NCBI GenBank assembly: GCA_903824045.1
Contig: CAIJVD010000033.1
Location: 1 to 36,412, forward strand
DNA: 36,412 bases
Direction: 5' to 3'
Source of the DNA: an uncultured Chlorobiaceae bacterium
GTDB taxonomy: Bacteria; Bacteroidota; Chlorobiia; Chlorobiales; Chlorobiaceae
A program made the position numbers and the translations under genes. Shown one piece after another: positions 1 through 6,371 of this stretch; positions within the stretch are counted from its first letter, which is position 1; each line of letters begins with the position of its first letter. The notes below the pieces were generated by a model that did not search any database, was not told the DNA's origin, and saw only the letters and a list, made by a program, of their open reading frames with translations.

Positions 1-106
1 AAGGTTGTGATCGGAAAACAAGAATAGGCCAAAAACGGAAAATAAGAATCACCCAGGGTTAGCGTAAAAAACACCCATAGCTCGTAGTTTGAAGGTGCGA
101 ACCAAT

Positions 107-823
107 TTAACCAGCTGTCCTATTTTTGGGGAGTATTTCACTTTTGCTCCATGAGATCATCTTCCTTTTCCAGGAGATGGTGCAGTCGAAGTGTTCGAGC
201 AATTGTGTTCCGATTACGGCGGATGAGCCGGACATCTGGAACGCCATGTTTACGGCTTGCTGGAGCAGTCCGGGCAGTATCCCGTATTCCATGTCGAAAT
301 CATGAATTCCGATCTGGGTCTTGACTTGGTAGGTCGGGGCGGTGAAGTGCCCGTTAAAGGGATGAAAGTCGGCTTTTTCACCGGTTTGGGCAATGCCTTC
401 TACAAGAGCGGGGCGGATGTAGGAGAGATGTGCGCCAGTGTCAAAAATGGCGTTTACTCCGATTGCGCCAATATCCAAGGGGAAAACCGGAGATCCCTGA
501 AGAGTTTCCATCCGGGAGGCTATGGCTCCGTCGGGGATGTCGTCACCTATGTCGATGCACTTGTCGTTCCATCGGAACCGGATTGTGTGTTCTGAGAGAA
601 TATCGCATCCGATCAGAATGTCGATGTTGAATCCTGCAAGTTCTGACAGGGTCTGTGTGGTCACTCCCATCATATTGGTTGGCGGAGAATAGCTTTCTCC
701 GCCAAAACTGAAGGGTTCGCCGGCAAAGCTTACTGGTGAGCCGGTATCGACAAGGGCAATCCTGTCGTCAATAGGCAGCAGGATGTGCCCGCCGTCCTGT
801 CTTATATTGAGTGTAGTTGTCAT
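107..823 (-). CDS. Two-lobed retropepsin-like aspartic protease
   Basis: A 238-residue protein with two aspartic protease active-site triads, LVDTGS at residues 24-29 and IFDTGA at 126-131. Each is followed about 40-75 residues later by the hydrophobic-Gly element that closes a retropepsin lobe (DILIGCDIL at 68-76; AVIGTQLL at 202-209). So one chain seems to hold both lobes, unlike viral retropepsins, which dimerise. No signal peptide or membrane segment is visible, so it is probably cytoplasmic. Its start is 23 bases after the stop of the YbjN-like gene upstream, with no clear Shine-Dalgarno, so it is probably cotranscribed from the promoter at 1414-1446. The peptidase assignment rests on motifs; substrate unknown. 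A non-peptidase aspartyl-fold protein is possible but less likely with both DTG triads intact. Confidence 0.75.
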   Translation of the reverse strand: MTTTLNIRQDGGHILLPIDDRIALVDTGSPVSFAGEPFSFGGESYSPPTNMMGVTTQTLSELAGFNIDILIGCDILSEHTIRFRWNDKCIDIGDDIPDGAIASRMETLQGSPVFPLDIGAIGVNAIFDTGAHLSYIRPALVEGIAQTGEKADFHPFNGHFTAPTYQVKTQIGIHDFDMEYGILPGLLQQAVNMAFQMSGSSAVIGTQLLEHFDCTISWKRKMISWSKSEILPKNRTAG

Positions 824-846
824 GGTTGTTATTGTTTTTTTCTAGC

Positions 847-1380
847 CTACTCTTCTTCAGTGTTGCCGTTTTCTTCGTTCTCCTGGCTCTTGTTGTGAGC
901 TTCCTTGATTGCGGCTTTTTTGTCGTACTCCTCACGGATGGCCTCGTAGGTTTTATTGGTGAGTGCAACGGCTGCAATAGCCTCAATGTGGCTGCGGAAA
1001 AGGCTGATCCCGCTGTTCAGCATGTTATCAATCATTGCTGTACAGGGTTCCAGCTTTTCAAGGTCAATAATATCCACATACCGAACTGAGCCGTCATCCA
1101 TGACACTCATTTTCCCTCTGTAGATATAGTGATCATTGAGGAAATTGAAGAGCATGCAGGCATCGACCGTCTTGCCCTCAAGGACCTTGAATGGGGCGTA
1201 GAGGTAGACGAAGAACATTTCGCGTTTTTCATCTCCTTCGATAAAGAGGCGGAAAGACTGGTTGCTGATTGTCAGGGTCACTCTTGCCTCACTCGTTTCG
1301 TTTTCCTCGTTCCTTTCAACAGTTATGTCATCCCATTCCTGCTCGGTCAGGTATGTTTCGATAATGTGGTCAAGTTTCAT
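847..1380 (-). CDS. YbjN-like protein, copy 1
   Basis: A 177-residue acidic protein that I place, by pattern, with the YbjN (putative sensory transduction regulator) fold: a central FxVY..P region, then a helix LFNFLNDHYIYRGKMSV and a strand after DDGSVRY. Two clear paralogues lie at 4053-4595 and 5481-6224; all three share DACMLFNFLN, AIAAVAL and TYEAIR. The open frame continues upstream to 1506, but I place the start at 1380 because a GGAG lies 8 bases upstream, the paralogue begins with the same MKLDHIIE, and the promoter element (-10 at 1414-1419) would lie inside a longer gene. The C-terminus is a Glu/Asn-rich tail. Function is unknown; YbjN proteins are often small cytosolic chaperone-like regulators. 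Confidence 0.7.
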   Translation of the reverse strand: MKLDHIIETYLTEQEWDDITVERNEENETSEARVTLTISNQSFRLFIEGDEKREMFFVYLYAPFKVLEGKTVDACMLFNFLNDHYIYRGKMSVMDDGSVRYVDIIDLEKLEPCTAMIDNMLNSGISLFRSHIEAIAAVALTNKTYEAIREEYDKKAAIKEAHNKSQENEENGNTEEE

Positions 1381-1413
1381 GGGGGTGTCTCCTTTTGTTT
1401 TGGTTATTTCGTA

Positions 1414-1446
1414 AACATACTGCGGCATCTGGGACATAAGCCGTCC
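1414..1446 (-). promoter_or_regulatory. GGAC-N7-GTCC promoter element, site 1
   Basis: Read on the minus strand: GGACGGCTTATGTCC (1446-1432), 12 bases, then TATGTT (1419-1414). The ATG of YbjN-like copy 1 is 33 bases beyond the hexamer. One of seven sites with identical spacing. Confidence 0.75.
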
Positions 1447-1551
1447 AACACCAGAGAAAAAAGGAAACGGTGTTGAAATTCTTTCTGGCAGGGAGCCGGA
1501 CGTCAAAAGGCAACCTCGATTTGCTTGATTCCTTGCCGGAGTCGCAGTGCT

Positions 1552-2259
1552 TTAATGGACGCTGATGAGCACAACCGTGATGTTATCGTATCCGCCAGAG
1601 TCGTTTGCCTCATTGACAAGAGCCCTGCAGGCTTTGTTCGGATCTTTTTCCTTCCGCATGATGGTTCCAATCCTGTTGTCATCAAGGGCGTTCGTCAGGC
1701 CGTCGGAGCAGAGGAGAATCTTGTCTCCCGGTTCGATGGTGTGACAGGCGATATCAGCCGACACCTCTTCCATTGAGCCGATACTTCGAGTGATGACATT
1801 TCGAAAATGGCAGGGGTGGGAAAGAGAGTGGTCGGTTGTCAGGCGTTTGAGCGCTTTTCTTTTCAGGAGGTACGCTCTGCTGTCGCCAATATGGGCGATG
1901 CAGGCTGTCGTGCCCCGTACAAGGCATGTTACGAGGGTTGACGCCATCCCTTGCCATTGCGGTACGGCGCTGCTTCTTTCGTGAACCAGACGGTTGGTTT
2001 CCTGGATGCAACGGCCGAGTGCAGCGGCGATTTCCTCTTCGTCGGGTTCCGGGGGCAGTGCCTGTAATGTTTTTTTGACAAAGAGAGGGAGCGATTCGGC
2101 AATGAGCGATGAGGCTATCTCGCCAGCCTGCTCTCCGCCAACGCCGTCAGCGACGATAAAGAGGCCAAGGTCATTGTTGATGGCAAAGGCATCCTCGTTG
2201 TGGTCTCGGACATTGCCGATATCAGTCAGGCCTGCCGATGTTATTTGCAAATCGTTCAT
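1552..2259 (-). CDS. PP2C-family serine/threonine protein phosphatase
   Basis: A 235-residue single-domain PP2C phosphatase (Stp1/PrpC type) that removes phosphate from Ser/Thr using two metal ions. Visible motifs, numbered from the chosen Met: RDHNEDAF at 18-25, ADGVGGEQAGEIAS at 37-50 (metal-binding Asp in DGVGG), then GDSRAYL, LLCSDGLT and the closing GGYDNITVVLI. Length is normal for the family. An in-frame ATG at 2310 adds 17 residues and would overlap the upstream gene by 32 bases; I prefer 2259, where family similarity begins, but neither start has a good ribosome site. It lies 19 bases after the ADP-ribosylglycohydrolase and probably shares its mRNA. No cognate kinase gene is visible in the window. 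Confidence 0.9.
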   Translation of the reverse strand: MNDLQITSAGLTDIGNVRDHNEDAFAINNDLGLFIVADGVGGEQAGEIASSLIAESLPLFVKKTLQALPPEPDEEEIAAALGRCIQETNRLVHERSSAVPQWQGMASTLVTCLVRGTTACIAHIGDSRAYLLKRKALKRLTTDHSLSHPCHFRNVITRSIGSMEEVSADIACHTIEPGDKILLCSDGLTNALDDNRIGTIMRKEKDPNKACRALVNEANDSGGYDNITVVLISVH

Positions 2260-2278
2260 AGGGGAGTTGGCAGTTGGT

Positions 2279-3220
2279 CTATAGCAGTTTTCGAGCGAGA
2301 TCAATTGCATCTATGGGCCAAAGGCATTCCGGGCGGGGGCGGCGGACATTCGGCTTGCCTGCTTCGGGGCGGCAGTTCTGGAGGGTGGTTACCCACTGTT
2401 CCGGCATTGCCTTGCGTCCATGGACTGCGCCGAGCAACGCACCGCAGATGGATGCGTTGGTGTCGGTATCGCCGCCCTGCATGATGGTGTTGACCACCCC
2501 TTCTTCCAGATTCGGAGCGTGAAGCAGCTGGTAGAGCGCATTATGGAACGCGATGAGTACCCAGCCCTGCAATCTGACATAGTCTTCCGGAGGGCCCTCA
2601 GTGGCACCATGGACGATTTCAGCCAGTTTCGTTTCTGTTTCCATCATCTGCATCCAGGAGAGAATCGAAGCATACAGCTCTTCCGGGGATGGCCCTGTGC
2701 GAACTGCATGGGCGATTGCCATGGCATAGAGCGCATTGGCCTGGGCGCAGACCGGGTGAGGGTGGGTGAGTGCGGCATCCTCTTTTGCCCAGCGGGCGAC
2801 CTGGTGCAGGCCATGTTTTGCTCCGAATATGCCGATTGGGCTGATGCGCATCATGGCCCCGTTTGCTTCGCTTTCCGGGTTCGACTCGCCAAACAGTGCT
2901 GAGGAAATTGTGTTTCCGATATCGAAAGGTCGGGACTCACCCCACCATTGGTATTGCTCAAAAATGGCTTCCGCATCGTAGGTGCCGCAGTCGATGAGGG
3001 ATCGGGCGAGAAGCAGCGCCATTTCAGAGTCGTCGGTCGGCTGGCCGGCAATGGTGTTGAACGTACCCCCGTCGGCCATGTGCCTGACCCCTTCAGGGTA
3101 AAGCGCCAGAATCCTTTCAGGGGGTTGGAACTCCACAAGGCTGCCGAGCGCATCGCCCGCAAGCTGGCCGAGCAGGCAGCCCTCTGCCCGGTCAATGACA
3201 TTTGGATCGTTTCTGTCCAT
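2279..3220 (-). CDS. ADP-ribosylglycohydrolase (DraG/ARH family)
   Basis: A 313-residue protein with the standard DraG layout: N-terminal GCLLGQLAGDALG (residues 14-26), the metal-site motif PTDDSEMA (61-68), NGAMMR (120-125) and the second metal-site motif GGDTDTNAS (249-257). The four metal-ligand Asp positions look intact, so it should be able to cleave ADP-ribose from a modified protein or nucleic acid. No ADP-ribosyltransferase is recognisable nearby and there is no nitrogenase regulation gene, so the partner is unknown. Preceding gene ends 37 bases upstream and the PP2C phosphatase follows within 19 bases, which suggests one operon that removes two kinds of covalent modification. Confidence 0.9.
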   Translation of the reverse strand: MDRNDPNVIDRAEGCLLGQLAGDALGSLVEFQPPERILALYPEGVRHMADGGTFNTIAGQPTDDSEMALLLARSLIDCGTYDAEAIFEQYQWWGESRPFDIGNTISSALFGESNPESEANGAMMRISPIGIFGAKHGLHQVARWAKEDAALTHPHPVCAQANALYAMAIAHAVRTGPSPEELYASILSWMQMMETETKLAEIVHGATEGPPEDYVRLQGWVLIAFHNALYQLLHAPNLEEGVVNTIMQGGDTDTNASICGALLGAVHGRKAMPEQWVTTLQNCRPEAGKPNVRRPRPECLWPIDAIDLARKLL

Positions 3221-3257
3221 GGTTGTATTGGTTTAATGGTTGTTCTGGCGCTTGACT

Positions 3258-3875
3258 TCATCCCAAATATACGCTTGCGAATGGTATGAAGAAGCCATCC
3301 TGTTTCCCGTCAATCAGTTCCCCGTCAGTTGTGAAGAGATATGAAGAGTCGTAGGTCTTGCAGTACCGGTATCCGGTTATTCTTCCGAAAAAAGGCACCA
3401 CCTCGTCCTGTCTCAAGTAATGATCCTTGATTTTTTGCCTTATTATCTCCAGCTGTTGTTCCTCGGGCCAACTGGCGATTTTTTCTGGAAGTTTAATGGT
3501 CTTCCAGCGACTCATGCCGTTGCACACGCCGAACATGGTTATTGAGCTTGGCATTGTTTCTTTTGTCTCGGCATAGATGACCGGTTTGAAGATGCTTCGC
3601 TGGTATTCCTCTGCCGCATTGTTGTAATCCATCAGATCTTGATTGATTGCTGCCAGGATTATTTCCTCGTTTAACTCAAGCAGTTCAATAATGGTCTTCA
3701 TCATGTCATGCTGCAGGATGGTCTCATTGTAAACGGCATTGCCGAGGATGCCATTAAGGATTCGATAGGCCTTGTTGACATTTTTGTGTCCATAAGCCTG
3801 AATAATATCTTTCTTGCTGATGCCTTTTGCTGTCATTTCCTGCTGCAGTGTTTCTGTCAAATGTGTTGTTCTCAT
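3258..3875 (-). CDS. Unknown 205-residue protein with possible N-terminal helix-turn-helix
   Basis: The frame opens at 3956, but ATG at 3875 has AGGAG six bases upstream and lies just after leader copy 1, so I start it there. The first 60 residues look like a small helical DNA-binding-type domain (LQQEMTAKGISKKDIIQAYG, then a second helix with KAYRILNGIL); this is a weak, pattern-based call. The rest has no motif I know; it ends in a short aromatic stretch (GYRYCKTYDSSYLF). It is first in an apparent leftward operon with the DraG-type hydrolase and the PP2C phosphatase, so it could be their regulator or specificity partner (inference). Confidence 0.65.
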   Translation of the reverse strand: MRTTHLTETLQQEMTAKGISKKDIIQAYGHKNVNKAYRILNGILGNAVYNETILQHDMMKTIIELLELNEEIILAAINQDLMDYNNAAEEYQRSIFKPVIYAETKETMPSSITMFGVCNGMSRWKTIKLPEKIASWPEEQQLEIIRQKIKDHYLRQDEVVPFFGRITGYRYCKTYDSSYLFTTDGELIDGKQDGFFIPFASVYLG

Positions 3876-3904
3876 GGTTTTTCTCCTGTTTTGGTTGTTT
3901 TTTT

Positions 3905-4015
3905 TGATGATCACCTGGCTGTGCAGATCATGAGAAAACCTCCATGAGTCATGCACGCTTTAGCAAGTGTTGATTAACGTCGCCCTGCAAGTTGTGACTG
4001 GTTAAATCGGCGACT
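3905..4015 (-). promoter_or_regulatory. Conserved leader element, copy 1 (candidate structured RNA)
   Basis: Read on the minus strand: AGTCGCCG, then GATTTAAC, CAACTTGCA and GGCGAC, so that the outer arms can pair; then the linker TGCTAAAGCG; then a second hairpin with TGATC (3912-3908) pairing GATCA (3930-3926). The next start codon (3875) with its AGGAG follows. The element begins 38 bases after the stop of the preceding leftward gene. Two more copies at 4789-4890 and 5337-5433 keep the same order and spacing. Confidence 0.6.
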
Positions 4016-4052
4016 GATGTGTGGTGTTATGGGTTGCTGGTATCCTCCTTTT

Positions 4053-4595
4053 TTAGTCGTTTCCTTCAGGCCCGGCACTGTCGCTCTCTTCAGTGTCATT
4101 TTTTTGTTTCAATGCCTCACGTGCCGCACTCTTTTTGTCGTAATCCTCACGGATTGCCTCATAGGTTTTCCTTGTGAGGGCGACAGCTGCAATGGCTTCG
4201 CAATGATCGCGGAACAGTCCTACGCCACTGCTTACCATGTTGTCGATCATTGCCATGTTTGGTTCCAACCTGTCAAGGTCAGTGCACTCTTTGTAGCGGA
4301 TGGAGCCGTCATCCATGACGGTCAGTTTCCCTCGGTATGAATACTGGTCGTTGAGGAAATTGAAGAGCATGCAGGCATCGACGAACTTCCCTTCAATGAC
4401 GCTGAATGGCGCATACATGTACAGGAAAAACATTTCTCGCTTTTCATCTGCTTCAATAAATGTTCGGAAGGACTGGTTGCTGACCGAGAGATTCAGGGAT
4501 GCTTCGCAGGTCTCTTTTGCCTCATTCCGTTCTACCGACACCTCACACCACTCCTGGTCGGCTACGTATGCTTCGATAATGTGATCAAGTTTCAT
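4053..4595 (-). CDS. YbjN-like protein, copy 2
   Basis: A 180-residue paralogue of the proteins at 847-1380 and 5481-6224, closest to copy 1: both start MKLDHIIE and keep DACMLFNFLND, DDGSIRY/SVRY, AIAAVAL and TYEAIRE. The start is secure: GGAGG lies 6 to 7 bases upstream of the ATG at 4595. Promoter site 2 (-10 at 4625-4630) lies 30 bases upstream. The C-terminal 30 residues are charged and diverge between paralogues, as in copy 1. No signal peptide. Role unknown; assignment to the YbjN fold is by residue pattern only. Confidence 0.7.
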   Translation of the reverse strand: MKLDHIIEAYVADQEWCEVSVERNEAKETCEASLNLSVSNQSFRTFIEADEKREMFFLYMYAPFSVIEGKFVDACMLFNFLNDQYSYRGKLTVMDDGSIRYKECTDLDRLEPNMAMIDNMVSSGVGLFRDHCEAIAAVALTRKTYEAIREDYDKKSAAREALKQKNDTEESDSAGPEGND

Positions 4596-4624
4596 GAAGG
4601 CCTCCTTTTTTTAGTTATGTGATC

Positions 4625-4657
4625 AAAATACAATGGCATATAGGACATACGCTGTCT
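4625..4657 (-). promoter_or_regulatory. GGAC-N7-GTCC promoter element, site 2
   Basis: Minus strand: AGACAGCGTATGTCC (4657-4643; the first base differs from the consensus G), 12 bases, then TATTTT (4630-4625). It points at YbjN-like copy 2 and starts 5 bases after the stop of the small ORF at 4662-4763. Confidence 0.7.
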
Positions 4658-4661
4658 TATG

Positions 4662-4763
4662 CTAAAAAAATACAAGAGAAGTCCGATACGCAGGTGATGC
4701 GTGCTCTACTCTCCTGTTATGAGCGCGAAATTCAGTGAGGGTCTTGGGGGTGCAGTTGCTCAT
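4662..4763 (-). CDS. Possible 33-residue small protein
   Basis: An ORF starting MSNCTPKTLTEFRAHNRR with GGAGAA about 6 bases upstream, placed downstream of leader copy 2 at the distance at which copies 1 and 3 precede their genes. It is basic and has no membrane segment. It may be a real small protein, a leader peptide, or the truncated remnant of a longer gene. No family recognised. Confidence 0.4.
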   Translation of the reverse strand: MSNCTPKTLTEFRAHNRRVEHASPAYRTSLVFF

Positions 4764-4788
4764 GGTCTTTTCTCCATTGGTTTATTGA

Positions 4789-4890
4789 TCGTGATCTGCG
4801 AGGCAGATCATGGCACAAACCATGAGCTACGACGCTTTAGCAGTGTTCTTTAGAGTCGCCTGAAAGTTGTCTATAGGTTAAATCGCGACT
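4789..4890 (-). promoter_or_regulatory. Conserved leader element, copy 2 (candidate structured RNA)
   Basis: Minus strand: AGTCGC, GATTTAAC, CAACTTTCA, GGCGACT, then TAAAGAACACTGCTAAAGCG. The second hairpin is perfect here: TGATCTGC, 3-base loop, GCAGATCA (4810-4792). The ATG of the 33-residue ORF follows at 4763. It begins 18 bases after the stop of the 133-residue gene. Confidence 0.6.
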
Positions 4891-4907
4891 GTTTGTTCAG
4901 CAGGGTT

Positions 4908-5309
4908 TTATGAAGTACTCCTTCTTGTTATGGTTGTTAAGGAAATTTGGCCGACTCCTGCAATGTTTTGAGCGATCATGTGACTTTCAAACTGTGGCGA
5001 GACATGGAAGCATTCCTTGCTTATTCCGGTGCCTGATGCCAGCAGGGAGGCAAACCGTGAGCGATATCTCTCGAACAGAGATGTCGCCAGAGCGATATTG
5101 TCTGCTGATGACTCAATTGCTTCTGTGCCACTCGGCTGCTGATGACGGACGGTTTCAGTGACCTTGGCCGGTTCGAAGATTGCAACCGACCGGGAGTTCG
5201 CTGAGCGATAGACAATCGCCTTGACGGTAACGCCATCGATGACAGTCTGGACATCGACTTCTGAGTGCCAATTGCCTGATTCTGATGTAGTGCTGAGTTT
5301 GTGGCTCAT
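4908..5309 (-). CDS. Unknown 133-residue protein
   Basis: A small soluble-looking protein that starts MSHKLSTTSESGNW. The start at 5309 is well supported by GGAGG seven to eight bases upstream. The N-terminal half looks like beta strands (SEVDVQTVIDGVTVKAIVYR), the middle is helical (DNIALATSLFERYRSRFASLLA). No motif or family recognised and no signal peptide. It is preceded by leader copy 3, whose conserved block ends 70 bases upstream, and followed within 18 bases by leader copy 2, giving this stretch a cassette-like gene-element-gene look. Confidence 0.65.
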   Translation of the reverse strand: MSHKLSTTSESGNWHSEVDVQTVIDGVTVKAIVYRSANSRSVAIFEPAKVTETVRHQQPSGTEAIESSADNIALATSLFERYRSRFASLLASGTGISKECFHVSPQFESHMIAQNIAGVGQISLTTITRRSTS

Positions 5310-5336
5310 GATCTTCCTCCTTTCTGTTTGTTGAAC

Positions 5337-5433
5337 TCTGTTAGGGCACAGATACAGTCAGGATACCATGATTCCTGACGCTTTAGCAGTCTTCTTTAGA
5401 GTCGCATGCAAGTTGCCTGTTAAATCAGCGACT
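5337..5433 (-). promoter_or_regulatory. Conserved leader element, copy 3 (candidate structured RNA)
   Basis: Minus strand: AGTCGCTGATTTAAC, CAACTTGCATGCGACT, then TAAAGAAGACTGCTAAAGCG. The downstream hairpin has a different sequence from copies 1 and 2 (TCTGT pairing ACAGA, 5352-5337) but the same place, as expected if structure rather than sequence is kept. Also GTCAGGA can pair TCCTGAC between the two parts. The 133-residue gene starts at 5309. Confidence 0.6.
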
Positions 5434-5448
5434 ATCAATTCCAATCAA

Positions 5449-5464
5449 ATGTAATAAATTACAT
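5449..5464. repeat. Short inverted repeat
   Basis: ATGTAAT, two bases, ATTACAT. It lies between the stop of YbjN-like copy 3 (5481) and leader copy 3, where the promoter for the leader would be expected. It could be an operator; no factor can be named. Confidence 0.35.
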
Positions 5465-5480
5465 CGAATATTTCCTAATT

Positions 5481-6224
5481 TTATTCATTTTTTGGCAGAT
5501 GTTTTTGTGCGAAACCAAGCTGGTCGGGATATTCCGGTGGTGATGACTGGGTATCTTTTTTCTCATAATCCCGCCTGATGGCTTCATAGGTTTTAGGCGT
5601 AAGGGCGACCGCAGCGATTGCTTCGCCATTGTTCCTGAAAAAAGCGACGGCGCAGTCGAGCATATTGAGAACCATGGCTGTTTTTGGCTCCAGATTGTCA
5701 ACACTGATAAACTCCTTATACCGGATTTTGCCATTGTCGTCGACTGAAATCCTGCCATGATACTGGTGGTATTCGTTCAGGAAATTGAAGAGCATGCAGG
5801 CATCAACATATTTACCCTCCATGACGTTGAATGGCGGGTAGAGAAAGAGTGAGAGCGAGTTTCTCTTCACATGGCCATCGACGAAGGCCCTGTAGGTCTG
5901 GCGATTGATTTCAATATTGCTGAACAGGATACAGCGCCCTTCAGCTTCATTCAGTTCGATTTCTTCATCCCAGCCGATCTCTAACCTGAATTGTTCAAGA
6001 AAATCGGCAAGGGGCATGGATGTTTTCATGTTGTGATCCATCGCGATTTCTTCGGTTTGTGGTTCTTCGGCAAGTCTGCCGCCTTTCCTTCGCCAGTAAT
6101 AAGCCCTGCGCAAGCCGTCAGCTCTCCTCAGTTGCACTTCTCGCCTTTTTGAGAGGAGACCTTTTGTCGTTCTCTGTGCGTACAGGCTCATAGGTTTTTG
6201 CGGTTTGCGCTTGTTTTTTTCCAT
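5481..6224 (-). CDS. YbjN-like protein, copy 3, with basic N-terminal extension
   Basis: 247 residues from the ATG at 6224. The C-terminal 180 residues are paralogous to the proteins at 847-1380 and 4053-4595 (DACMLFNFLNEY, DNGKIRYKEF, GEAIAAVAL, TYEAIRRDYEKK). The first 60 residues are unlike them: strongly basic, with KRREVQLRRADGLRRAYYW and RRKGGR, which could bind nucleic acid. The open frame reaches 6272, but that start lies upstream of the promoter element (-10 at 6238-6243), so it is excluded. A start at 6224 leaves almost no leader. Internal ATGs at 6041 and 6029 match where the paralogues begin, and the real start could be there. Function unknown. Confidence 0.65.
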   Translation of the reverse strand: MEKNKRKPQKPMSLYAQRTTKGLLSKRREVQLRRADGLRRAYYWRRKGGRLAEEPQTEEIAMDHNMKTSMPLADFLEQFRLEIGWDEEIELNEAEGRCILFSNIEINRQTYRAFVDGHVKRNSLSLFLYPPFNVMEGKYVDACMLFNFLNEYHQYHGRISVDDNGKIRYKEFISVDNLEPKTAMVLNMLDCAVAFFRNNGEAIAAVALTPKTYEAIRRDYEKKDTQSSPPEYPDQLGFAQKHLPKNE

Positions 6225-6237
6225 GTCCAATAGAACA

Positions 6238-6270
6238 ATGATAATTCGGTCTATAGGACAAATGCCGTCC
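6238..6270 (-). promoter_or_regulatory. GGAC-N7-GTCC promoter element, site 3
   Basis: Minus strand: GGACGGCATTTGTCC (6270-6256), 12 bases, TATCAT (6243-6238). It is divergent from site 4, with 47 bases between the two 15-bp elements, and serves YbjN-like copy 3. Confidence 0.75.
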
Positions 6271-6317
6271 AAGGCAGGGGAAAAAAATATTTATTCGCTG
6301 AAATATTTTTGTTGGTA

Positions 6318-6350
6318 GGACGGCTTTTGTCCCTGGCTCCCGTTTATACT
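6318..6350 (+). promoter_or_regulatory. GGAC-N7-GTCC promoter element, site 4
   Basis: GGACGGCTTTTGTCC (6318-6332), 12 bases, TATACT (6345-6350), 21 bases before the ATG of the Sel1-repeat gene. The hexamer is the closest of the seven to a classical -10 box. Confidence 0.75.
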
Positions 6351-6371
6351 CTCGAATAAGCTTGAAGTGCC

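Noticed and set aside
1381-1506. N-terminal extension of YbjN-like copy 1 to a TTG at 1506
   Set aside because: It contains the promoter element and -10; copy 2 starts at the equivalent Met with a strong ribosome site.
3905-5433. Leader copies as integron attC sites (gene-element-gene order, ATTTAAC resembles RYYYAAC)
   Set aside because: No GTTRRRY partner is conserved at the other end in the same orientation, and no integrase gene is in the window.
6225-6272. Start of YbjN-like copy 3 at 6272
   Set aside because: It would lie upstream of the -10 hexamer at 6238-6243.
6256-6332. GGAC-N7-GTCC elements as IS or transposon ends
   Set aside because: No transposase, no target-site duplication, and fixed spacing to -10 hexamers and start codons fits promoters.
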